A stretch of 57,866 nucleotides of DNA from Macromonas bipunctata. GTDB lineage: Bacteria; Pseudomonadota; Gammaproteobacteria; Burkholderiales; Burkholderiaceae_C. Under the pieces are notes generated by a model. It was not told where the DNA came from. It saw only the letters and a list, made by a program, of their open reading frames with translations, and searched no databases. A program made the position numbers and the translations under genes. Positions 36,732 through 44,870 of the stretch are shown one piece after another. Each line of letters starts with the position of its first letter. The stretch's first letter is position 1. The stretch lies in assembly GCF_002837135.1 (NCBI RefSeq), contig NZ_NWBQ01000024.1, positions 1 to 57,866 on the forward strand. The letters are read 5' to 3'.

Positions 36732-36914
36732 TCAGCCCAGCAGGTCGCGCACGCTGATGCCGCGACGGGCAAATTCGCGCTTCATCTTGTGCATGGCAAT
36801 GGTTTCAACTTGCCGGATGCGTTCGCGGGTCAGGGTCTGGCGGCCTTCCTTGGCTGGCTTGTAATAGCGCAAGGCGGCGGTGCTGCTGTCGGGCGCGGAA
36901 GGCGTGAGCGTCAT
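36732..36914 (-). CDS. Sigma-70 region 4-like mini-protein
   Basis: About 60 residues (73 if the ATG at 36953 is used). QTLTRERIRQVETIAMHKMKREFARRG is nearly the sigma-70 region 4.2 recognition helix (VTRERIRQIEAKALRKLR). No region 2 or 3 is present, so it cannot be a full sigma factor; it could be a -35 element binder or a small anti/co-sigma regulator. It is followed 7 bp later by the Cys/His-rich gene. Confidence 0.6.
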   Translation of the reverse strand: MTLTPSAPDSSTAALRYYKPAKEGRQTLTRERIRQVETIAMHKMKREFARRGISVRDLLG

Positions 36915-37106
36915 GTGGCTACCGTGGTGAATGGTGTCAATACACGGTTGCATGTTTTTGCAAGTCAGTTACAAACTGTTACAACTTTGTACGCTGAAGG
37001 CCCTGATGGTGGGCTGTCTCTAGGCGGAGAAAACGGACTTTCGATGCGGATGGCCATGGAAACCAGTTGCATCGTCTTGCAACCGGTTCTCGTTGAGGCA
37101 ATGGCT

Positions 37107-38195
37107 TTACTCGTGCTGCAGATTACTGTCAGTTTTCGAAGATGATTTCTCCTCCTTCTTATCAACCCAACAGCACATTTTCACGATAACTTTACCTTTT
37201 TCGTTAATTTCCCATGTTTTCACCCGTAACTCTTCTGGGACAGAGGGTTGGCTAAGTTTATCTAGGCTTATTTTTAGTTTTCGGCGAAACTCTGATAAGC
37301 TACACTTGGCCCCAGTTAATTCCAGCAAAATGGGCAAGTCTATTGGGTATTCATCGGAATGTGTCAGATAAAAAGCTGATAACCAGCCGGTAAAACCCTT
37401 TGCGTACGAAAAGAAAGATTCTGGAATCCAAGTCCAACGGTCGGCTCCGTACAGTTCTGCCACCTCTGTTAATACCCTAAAATGTACGACCTGCTTATCA
37501 CCTTCTTCTGGAATCTGAAGCTGAACAAGATGCATTGGGTTTAATTTGACCTTGCCAACGCTGAGCATTAGCTCACATCGTTGAATTCTTCCCAGGCTTC
37601 TCAAGATGGCACCATATACACGTACGCCGTTTGAGACTTTTAGTAGCTTTGTAAGTTGGTGCAGGGAAATCTGTCGCCAATTTTCATCGGGCGACGAAGA
37701 ATCTTCTAGTGGATGTTGGGATGACAGTTGAAGAAGTACAGCCAATACCTGACGGTCGTACTCAATTAGACTTGGGCCTTTTATTGTGATTGAGGCATCA
37801 CCCATGGTTCTAATTCTTGTGTACGATAAATGGTGCTCGTTGTTGTCTCCAATCGCAAACAGGGGTGAGCGTAACAAAAAGTTGGGAAATGCAATTTTAA
37901 TTTCTTTGCCGCGTTGCATACATGGTATATATACCTTGTCCCCCATTCGTACAGACTGTAGCTGTCGAACCCTATTAAATTCCGCTTCGGTTGCTCGCCT
38001 GGACAAAGTTTTTATGTTTGATTTATCCTTTGTCGATGGGAGATTATTGCAGCCAAGCCTTTCCATGACTTCTGCCATGGCCTTTTTTTCTTCATCGTTG
38101 TTAACTTTTCCTGTCTTTTCAATGCGTGCAAGCGCTTCTCTTAAAAGTTGGTTTTCGTGAAGTTTTTCTTGCACGAAGTCTAGTTCGTTGTTCAT
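37107..38195 (-). CDS. TrfA-like plasmid replication initiator
   Basis: 362 residues. After a helical N-terminus comes IKIAFPNFLLRSPLFAIGD, then LSYTRIRTMGDASITIKGPSLIEYDRQVLAVLLQL, ISLHQLTKLLKVSNGVRVYGAILRSLGRIQRCEL and FFSYAKGFTGWLSAFYLTHSDEYPIDLPILLELTG. This order resembles IncP TrfA (LARSALF, VELRADDDELVW, a winged helix, then LSPTARRMFDYF..H..PYPL). TrfA binds iterons and loads the host helicase. Candidate iterons lie upstream at 38288 and 39130-39223. The gene is AT-richer than the defence operon. Confidence 0.7.
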   Translation of the reverse strand: MNNELDFVQEKLHENQLLREALARIEKTGKVNNDEEKKAMAEVMERLGCNNLPSTKDKSNIKTLSRRATEAEFNRVRQLQSVRMGDKVYIPCMQRGKEIKIAFPNFLLRSPLFAIGDNNEHHLSYTRIRTMGDASITIKGPSLIEYDRQVLAVLLQLSSQHPLEDSSSPDENWRQISLHQLTKLLKVSNGVRVYGAILRSLGRIQRCELMLSVGKVKLNPMHLVQLQIPEEGDKQVVHFRVLTEVAELYGADRWTWIPESFFSYAKGFTGWLSAFYLTHSDEYPIDLPILLELTGAKCSLSEFRRKLKISLDKLSQPSVPEELRVKTWEINEKGKVIVKMCCWVDKKEEKSSSKTDSNLQHE

Positions 38196-38434
38196 ATGCT
38201 AAAGTTATTCGAAGTCTAATGAGATTTGTTAAGTGAGTCACGAACCTGAAAGCACAGTCTCAATACTAGCCTAGTTATTCCGACTTAGTTGCTGTGTGGC
38301 ATAGTTAGTGTGATTCTTAGAAAATTGTAGCACACAATTTTAATGCTCGACCATTAACCATCCAAAAAAAATTTAGGTGGTCGAAGGGGCGTTGAGTTGA
38401 GATAGCTTTTAAGGTACACCGTCGCTCTAATGTG
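38196..38434 (-). promoter_or_regulatory. Upstream region of the TrfA-like gene
   Basis: No gene. It contains GTTGCTGT (38288-38295), the same 8-mer found four times at 39130-39223, and a perfect dyad AAAATTGT (38321-38328) / ACAATTTT (38334-38341) with a 5-nt spacer that could be an operator. AT-rich as expected for a rep promoter. Confidence 0.45.
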
Positions 38435-38998
38435 TCACGCCTCAAGATTAATGTCTAAGAACTCTTCACCCTGCGTTGATTGAGTTTCTTTATCGAGCCT
38501 TGGTACGAAACCGCCAACTTTTTGTGCCTTGGTATCTGTCAGCTGCACGACATGAATGACCAAGGCCAAGGCCAGCTGGTGCTCGAACCGATGTCGGATG
38601 AGTTCGCTCATCGGCGACAACGACCACAGTTACGAAGTGAAGCCGTACCGTTGCGGCGCGCCATCCCTCACCGCTTGAGCCAGCCAACGCATCCGTGTCG
38701 TGTCGAGCTTGGGCGGTAGACTTGGTTCGACTTGGCACGCAAGGCCTGCTCGCCACCCCTGTAGAAGTCCGGCCGCCACTTGGACATCGTTTGCGTACTT
38801 ACCCCGTATGTCAACTCCAACGCCTGGGGCTTTATTCCCGCACGACTGGCCTTCACTGCATGAGAGACCGTCGCTTCTGGCGTACGGTGGTGCAATGGAC
38901 ATCGAACGGCTTGGTACCGGCCACGGCAGGCATGCTCTGGATAGCCAATTTCCGACTTTGAGACATGATTTTACATGTGTTTGTAAAAATGTAAGCAT
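38435..38998 (-). pseudogene. IS630-family transposase remnant
   Basis: Minus-strand pieces in different frames: TPEATVSHAVKASRAGIKPQALELTYGVSTQTMSKW then FYRGGEQALRAKS; PPKLDTTRMRWLAQAVRDGAPQRYGF; and SELIRHRFEHQLALALVIHVVQL. Together these are the N-terminal HTH and linker of an IS630-type transposase. The DDE domain is missing and there are several frameshifts. It separates the rep gene from the iteron-like repeats. Confidence 0.7.
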
Positions 38999-39129
38999 GT
39001 ATTCTGTAAGTTATAAGCCGACCTTGGAACATGGCTTATAGAGGGAAAAGACACTACATAATCAATAATCAATAAGCTCACATAATCTCACCACTGAAGC
39101 ACTTAGCTGCAGTATCTTCTCCTAAGCTC

Positions 39130-39223
39130 GTTGCTGTTTGGTTCATGCTCCCAAGCTTGTTGCTGTCCTCATTGCTTACTGACCTGGTTGCTGTTCTTGT
39201 TGCCTGCTGACGATGGTTGCTGT
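39130..39223 (+). repeat. Iteron-like direct repeats
   Basis: GTTGCTGT occurs at 39130-39137, 39159-39166, 39187-39194 and 39216-39223, spaced 29, 28 and 29 bp, with a partial copy (GTTGCCTG) at 39199. The first two share an AAGCT(C/T) lead-in. A fifth copy lies before the TrfA-like gene (38288). Even spacing of a short motif near a rep gene is typical of initiator-binding iterons; AT-rich DNA just left (about 38,955-39,090) could be the melting region. 39224-39456 holds nothing else I can name. Confidence 0.45.
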
Positions 39224-39456
39224 TTGGTCGATGCCCCTGCCTTCGTGTGGCCTTTGTTAACGCACGTATAGCTTCAACGCCTCATGCCAACCGTTGTTCC
39301 TCAACGCATTCGACCCCGACGATGAAGTCAAGGAAGTTGAGAAGGTGGCCAACTCACGCTGGACTGGACAAGCAGCTCGAAACCGTCAAATGTGGCCGCT
39401 TTGAGCAACGTAGCCAGCAAATCACTAAATAACGGATACTTTTTCGGTAGTCTAAG

Positions 39457-39475
39457 TGATACAATTTAGGTATCA
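39457..39475 (+). promoter_or_regulatory. Dyad over a -10-like box before the defence operon
   Basis: TGATAC (39457-39462), 7-bp spacer, GTATCA (39470-39475). TACAAT (39460-39465) inside it resembles a -10 box. It lies 63 bp before the first gene of the operon and is the natural place for a repressor. Confidence 0.4.
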
Positions 39476-39537
39476 ATATGCGTACTTTAGATGGTCGATA
39501 ACCAAAAATAGCCGCTGAAAACCAAAAGGAAGCCCGC

Positions 39538-42500
39538 GTGAACGTCTTTGAATTTCGCCAAAACCTGGTCGATGAGTACGAGCAGTTTACGCGCAGCTTT
39601 ACCCGCATTAAAGCCCAAGACATCCAAGCTTTTGTGGATGCCGAGTACGACTCGCAAAAGTATTGGCCTGAGCCTTTGGTGCAAGTTAACCCTAACTTCC
39701 AACCAGGTGGGACGGTAGAAGAATTGTGTGCTGCGGGACAGCTCAGTCCAGCGTGTGCCGAGATTTTTCGTTTTGGCAAGACGGCATCTTCTGCGGGCCA
39801 AACGCTGCCGCTGTACCGCCACCAGGTTGAGGCCATCAGCTTGGCCGCCGCTGGTGAAAGCTACGTGCTGACCACGGGCACAGGTTCGGGCAAGTCGTTG
39901 TCGTACTTCATTCCCATCATCGATGCCTGCCTCAAGGCCAAGGTCAGCGACAAGGTGCCGCGCACCCGGGCCATCATTGTGTACCCGATGAATGCCCTGG
40001 CCAACAGCCAGCTCGAGGAGCTCAAGAAGTTTCTGGGCACCGACCCCGGCACCCGTGCGGTCACGTTTGGCCGATTTACTGGCCAGGAAAGCACCGAAGA
40101 GCGTGAGGCGATGAAAGCCAATCCGCCCGACATCCTGCTGACCAATTTCATGATGCTCGAGCTGCTGCTGACGCGGCAAAACGCAATTGACCAGCAAGTG
40201 ATTGCCAACGCCAAGGGCTTGCGCTTTTTGGTACTGGATGAACTGCACACCTACCGGGGCCGTCAGGGGGCGGACGTGGCGCTGCTGGTTCGGCGTGTGC
40301 GTGAGGCCTTGGCCGAACGACTGGTGTGTATTGGTACCTCGGCGACGATGGCCACGGACGGCACTGAGCTGGAGCGCAATGCCAAGGTGGCACAGGTGGC
40401 TTCCCGCCTGTTTGGTACCCCGATTCCCACCACCAACGTCATCACCGAAACACTCAAGCGCACGACCCCCGAGATACAGACCTTGGAGACCGTGGCGCCC
40501 CAGTTGGCCGAGGCCATTGCGGCTGGTGTTCCGCATGAGCTGGATTTCGATGGCATGGTTCGTCATCCTGTCGCCGTTTGGGTGGAGTTGACCCTGGGCC
40601 TGACGTACGAAAGTGGCAAGCCGCGCCGTGCCAAGCCCAAGACGCTGGACCAAGCGGCAGAGTTGCTGGCGACTGCTTCCTGCCTGGACAAGAGCCTGTG
40701 CAGCGACTATCTGCAAAAATTCCTGTTGCACGCGTACAGCGTTACCGACGCATCGAACAAGCCCTTGTTTGCCTTCAAGCTGCACCAGTTCATTTCTGGT
40801 GGCGGTAAGGTTTTTACAACGCTTGAGGCACCCGGTACCCGCACCGTTACCTTGGAAGGGCAGCAATTTGTTTCGGGTGACCGCAGCCGCCACCTCTACA
40901 ACGTCCATTTCTGCCGGGACTGTGGCCAGGAATACATCCCGGTCTGGGACCAAGACGGTACCGAGGGGCGCACTTTTTCGGTACGCAGCATCGATGAGCG
41001 TGAGCACGAGGACGACGGTGTCAAGGCTGGCTACCTCATGCCCGATGTCTCCGGTACATGGGACGAGGCTAACCTCGAGAGCTATCCTGAAACCTGGGTT
41101 GAAGAGCGTGGTGATGGCGAGTGGCGGGTCAAGTCCACGTACAAGAAATACCTGCCCCAGTCCGTCAAAGTACGCTCCGATGGGGTGTTGGCCCATGAGG
41201 GTGGCTTGTCGGCTTGGTTCATTCCGGGCAGCTTCCGCTTTTGCTTGTCCTGCGGGGTCACGCACACCACCAGTGGCAAGGATGCTTTGCGCTTGACATC
41301 GCTATCCGGTGAGGGTCGAAGCTCTGCGACCACCATGCTGACCCTGTCGGCCCTGCGCTACCTCTACGAGCAAGACCACGAGCTCTCGCCGGAAGCCAAG
41401 AAAGTGCTGGGGTTCTCTGACAATCGCCAGGATGCGGCCTTGCAAGCGGGTCATTTCAACGACTTCTTGCAGGTATTACTTACCCGTAGCGCACTGTTTT
41501 CGGCACTGGAATCCGCACAAGGGCAAGTGTTGTCGGAAAAGGACATCGCCCAGGCGGTATTTGCGGCACTGGGTTTTGACCGCGATGACCCCGGAGTGCG
41601 CGCCGAGTACATGCAGCAGCCCGACATGAAGGGCAGCAACCGCCGCCAGGTGCAGGAGACCATGCGCTCCATCCTGGGCTACCGTATCTTCAACGACCTG
41701 CGCCGTGGTTGGCGTTACAACAACCCCAATCTCGAGCAGCTGGGGCTGTTGCACATCGACTACGACGACCTCGACGAACTCGCAGCCGACCCAGCCGAAT
41801 GGGACGACGCGCCTCAGGTGTTGCGTGTTGCACGACCGCAAGAACGGGCCAAAGTGTTGCGCCTGTTGTTCAGTTTTATGCGCGAGGGGCTGTGCGTGGC
41901 ATCCCGTTACCTCGACCGCAACGAACTGGAGCAGTTGCGTACGCTCAGTTTTGCCAACCTGCACGAGCCCTGGGGTTTCACGGAAGACGAGCGTCCCGCG
42001 TCGGCCAAGTGGTTCGTGACCAGTCGCCCCAAGGACGACGACAAAAAGAACGTTCGCACCAAACGCTACAAGCTCGAGGAATACCTGCTGATTGGCTCCA
42101 GCCGCTCCCGTTTGGGTCGAGAGCTGCGTCGAAGCAGCACCTGGGGTGGCAGCAATCCACACTACAAAGATATCAACGACAAGACCTGTGCAGATGTCGT
42201 GTGGGCCTTGCTCAAGGCAGCCAAAAGCTACGGCTTGGTGCGCAGCGAGGACACCGACTTTGGCATACCGGGTTGGCAACTCAACGGCAGCTCGATGCGC
42301 TGGGGGCTGGGCGATGGCAACAGCGCCCGAAGTGCCCACGACAACCTTTTCTTCCGCAACCTGTACCGCAACATTGCCCGGTTGTTGACCGAGCCTGCAC
42401 ATCGCCTGTTCGACTTCGAAGCCCGTGAGCACACCGCACAGGTGGAGCAGCATGACCGGCTGGAGCGTGAGGCACGCTTCCGTTTTACCGACAAAGACCG

Positions 42501-44868
42501 GGAAGATTGGCGCAATCGGCATGGGAGCGAGTTGGAATGGTTGCCAGTGCTGTTTTGCTCCCCAACCATGGAGCTGGGAGTGGATATCTCCTCGCTCAAC
42601 ACGGTTTACATGCGCAACGTACCCCCGACACCAGCCAACTACGCCCAGCGCAGTGGCCGTGCGGGGCGTGCTGGTCAACCGGCCCTCGTCATCACTTACT
42701 GCGCGAGCCAATCGCCGCACGACCAGTACTACTTCCGCGACCCGGTGCGCATGGTGTATGGCCAGGTCAATGCTCCGACACTGGACTTGGCCAACCGCGA
42801 ACTGGTGCAAAGCCACTTGCAGGCTATATGGCTGGCTGAAACTGGCAAGAAGCTCGGTAGCAGCATCCGAGACCTGCTAAACATGGAGCAAGCGCAAGAG
42901 CTGCCCTTGACCACCGACCTGGCCGATGAACTTGCTCAACCAGCCGCTCAACGCCGTGCGCACGAGCGTGGCCTCAAGGTGCTGGCGATGCTGCAAGACG
43001 AACTCACGCCCGACCGCGCACCCTGGTACACACCCACCTGGCCGCAAACGGTGTTCCAGCGTGCCTTTACCGAGTTCAATAGCTCGCTCAACCGCTGGCG
43101 CGACTTGTACCGGGCCACCGCACAGGCCATTGAAATCAACTACCGCAAAGAAAACAACCCCGCTGCCAGCGAACGTGAGCGTCGTGAAGCCCAACAACGC
43201 CACAACGAGGCCCGCAAACAGCGCGACCTGCTCTTGGCTGGCGAGAGTGCCTTCAACAGCGACTTCTACACCTACCGCTACCTGGCCAGTCAGGGATTTT
43301 TGCCAGGCTACAACTTTCCGCGCCTGCCGCTGATGGCCTACATCCCAGCACGTCGGGGCAACATCGGACGCGAGAGCTTCCTGTCGCGCCCGCGCTTCCT
43401 GGCCTTGAGCGAGTTTGGCCCCTATAGCCTCATTTACCACGAGGGCAGCCAGTACCGCGTTACCAAGGCTTTGCTTACCATTGGTGGTCAAGACCAGGTG
43501 GCCGAAGGTGCCGCATTGCCCACCGAAGTCGTGCGCCTGTGCCCGGCCTGCGGTTATGGCCATTTCCGCACCCAGCGCGATGCCGACCGCTGCATCTCGT
43601 GTGGTGGTTCGCTCGAAAACGCCGAGGAAGTCAAGAACCTCTACCGCATCGAAAACGTCTCCACCAGGCGGGCTGAGCGCATCACGGCGAACGAAGAAGA
43701 GCGTGTACGCCAAGGTTACGACACCCAGACCACCCTGCAATTTGCCCAAGCCGACGGCAAGCTCCAGATGGTCACTTCGGTGGTGTCGGACGAGCACGGC
43801 CCCCTGTTGGAGCTCCAGTATGGCCCCACGGCCACCATCTGGCGCATGAACTACGGCTGGAAGCGGCGCAAGGACAAAAAAGTCCGGGGCTTCATGATTA
43901 ACCCAATCACTGGTCACTGGGTGGGTGGCGAAAACGAGGCGGGTGATGCTGAGGGTGATGATGCACCACCGGACAAGACACCGCCGCAGCGCATCGTCCC
44001 GTTTGTGGAAGACCGGCGCAACATCCTGATTGTGATGCCCCACCCCCGGCTTGGGCTTCTGGCCGAGACCACCTTGGCCACACTGCAGTACGCGCTCAAG
44101 CGTGGTATCGAATCGGTCTACCAGCTCGAGGAAAGCGAACTGATAGCCGAGCCCTTACCTGGCCGCGACAACCGCCAGTCCATTTTGTTCTTTGAGGCAG
44201 CGGAAGGCGGTGCTGGTGTGTTGACCCGCATTGCCACCGAACCGCAAGCCTTGCGCGCCGTGGCGGCCGAAGCCCTGCAAATCATGCACTTCCGGGCCCC
44301 CGTCGATGGTCAGCCATGGAAGAAATCCGAACTCACCCAGGTGTTGGACGAGCACGGGCAACTGCTATGTGAAGCGGGGTGCTACAAGTGCCTGCTGTCG
44401 TACTACAACCAGCCCGACCATCCCTTGATTGACCGCCAAGACCAAGAGGCCGGCGGCACCTTGCTCGATATCCTGTGCCGACTCACCACCGCCAGTGCCG
44501 ATTCGGGCACACAAGGCCGGGCACCTGAGCAGCAAAGTGCGGAACTTGAGCGCATGTCCACCAGTTCGCTGGAAAAAGCCTGGCTGGCCTACGTCGAGCA
44601 GCACGGCCACCTCAAGCCCGACCGCGCCCAGCACACCTTGAAGGCTGCGGGTGTCAATGCCGACTTCTTCTACGACGATTACAACTTGGCGGTGTTCATC
44701 GATGGCCCACACCACGAAACCGAGAGCCAAAAAGCCAAGGATGCCGAGGCCACCCACAAGCTGGAAGACTTGGGCTTCATCGTCGTGCGCTTCCCCAAAG
44801 AGCAAGACCAGTGGCCGGCCATCTTCCAGACCAACGCCGATTTGTTTGGCCCCGACCAGAAAAACTGA
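39538..44868 (+). CDS. DUF1998 DEAD-family helicase with C-terminal Vsr/DUF559-like nuclease
   Basis: 1776 residues, GTG start after AAAAGGAAG. N-terminal RecA domain: YRHQVEAISL (about 92), Walker A TTGTGSGKSLSY (about 112-123), VLDELHTYRGRQGADVA (about 232; DELH instead of DEAH). Helicase C: CSPTMELGVDISS (about 1006) and YAQRSGRAGRAGQ. Zinc ribbon CPACGY...CISCGG (about 1335-1357). DUF1998: FFEAAEGGAGVL and CEAGCYKCLLSYYNQ (about 1613). The last 90 residues (AGVNADFFYDDYNLAVFIDGPHHE...VVRF) look like a Vsr/DUF559 nuclease. The helicase part is like DruE of Druantia, DrmA/DrmB of DISARM and MrfA. It likely translocates on and processes foreign DNA. First gene of the operon. Confidence 0.85.
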   Translation: MNVFEFRQNLVDEYEQFTRSFTRIKAQDIQAFVDAEYDSQKYWPEPLVQVNPNFQPGGTVEELCAAGQLSPACAEIFRFGKTASSAGQTLPLYRHQVEAISLAAAGESYVLTTGTGSGKSLSYFIPIIDACLKAKVSDKVPRTRAIIVYPMNALANSQLEELKKFLGTDPGTRAVTFGRFTGQESTEEREAMKANPPDILLTNFMMLELLLTRQNAIDQQVIANAKGLRFLVLDELHTYRGRQGADVALLVRRVREALAERLVCIGTSATMATDGTELERNAKVAQVASRLFGTPIPTTNVITETLKRTTPEIQTLETVAPQLAEAIAAGVPHELDFDGMVRHPVAVWVELTLGLTYESGKPRRAKPKTLDQAAELLATASCLDKSLCSDYLQKFLLHAYSVTDASNKPLFAFKLHQFISGGGKVFTTLEAPGTRTVTLEGQQFVSGDRSRHLYNVHFCRDCGQEYIPVWDQDGTEGRTFSVRSIDEREHEDDGVKAGYLMPDVSGTWDEANLESYPETWVEERGDGEWRVKSTYKKYLPQSVKVRSDGVLAHEGGLSAWFIPGSFRFCLSCGVTHTTSGKDALRLTSLSGEGRSSATTMLTLSALRYLYEQDHELSPEAKKVLGFSDNRQDAALQAGHFNDFLQVLLTRSALFSALESAQGQVLSEKDIAQAVFAALGFDRDDPGVRAEYMQQPDMKGSNRRQVQETMRSILGYRIFNDLRRGWRYNNPNLEQLGLLHIDYDDLDELAADPAEWDDAPQVLRVARPQERAKVLRLLFSFMREGLCVASRYLDRNELEQLRTLSFANLHEPWGFTEDERPASAKWFVTSRPKDDDKKNVRTKRYKLEEYLLIGSSRSRLGRELRRSSTWGGSNPHYKDINDKTCADVVWALLKAAKSYGLVRSEDTDFGIPGWQLNGSSMRWGLGDGNSARSAHDNLFFRNLYRNIARLLTEPAHRLFDFEAREHTAQVEQHDRLEREARFRFTDKDREDWRNRHGSELEWLPVLFCSPTMELGVDISSLNTVYMRNVPPTPANYAQRSGRAGRAGQPALVITYCASQSPHDQYYFRDPVRMVYGQVNAPTLDLANRELVQSHLQAIWLAETGKKLGSSIRDLLNMEQAQELPLTTDLADELAQPAAQRRAHERGLKVLAMLQDELTPDRAPWYTPTWPQTVFQRAFTEFNSSLNRWRDLYRATAQAIEINYRKENNPAASERERREAQQRHNEARKQRDLLLAGESAFNSDFYTYRYLASQGFLPGYNFPRLPLMAYIPARRGNIGRESFLSRPRFLALSEFGPYSLIYHEGSQYRVTKALLTIGGQDQVAEGAALPTEVVRLCPACGYGHFRTQRDADRCISCGGSLENAEEVKNLYRIENVSTRRAERITANEEERVRQGYDTQTTLQFAQADGKLQMVTSVVSDEHGPLLELQYGPTATIWRMNYGWKRRKDKKVRGFMINPITGHWVGGENEAGDAEGDDAPPDKTPPQRIVPFVEDRRNILIVMPHPRLGLLAETTLATLQYALKRGIESVYQLEESELIAEPLPGRDNRQSILFFEAAEGGAGVLTRIATEPQALRAVAAEALQIMHFRAPVDGQPWKKSELTQVLDEHGQLLCEAGCYKCLLSYYNQPDHPLIDRQDQEAGGTLLDILCRLTTASADSGTQGRAPEQQSAELERMSTSSLEKAWLAYVEQHGHLKPDRAQHTLKAAGVNADFFYDDYNLAVFIDGPHHETESQKAKDAEATHKLEDLGFIVVRFPKEQDQWPAIFQTNADLFGPDQKN

Positions 44869-44870
44869 AT

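Noticed and set aside
39487-41265. Long minus-strand frame of 592 codons
   Set aside because: Lies antisense to the helicase gene; composition is a shadow of high-GC codon use and no domain is visible.
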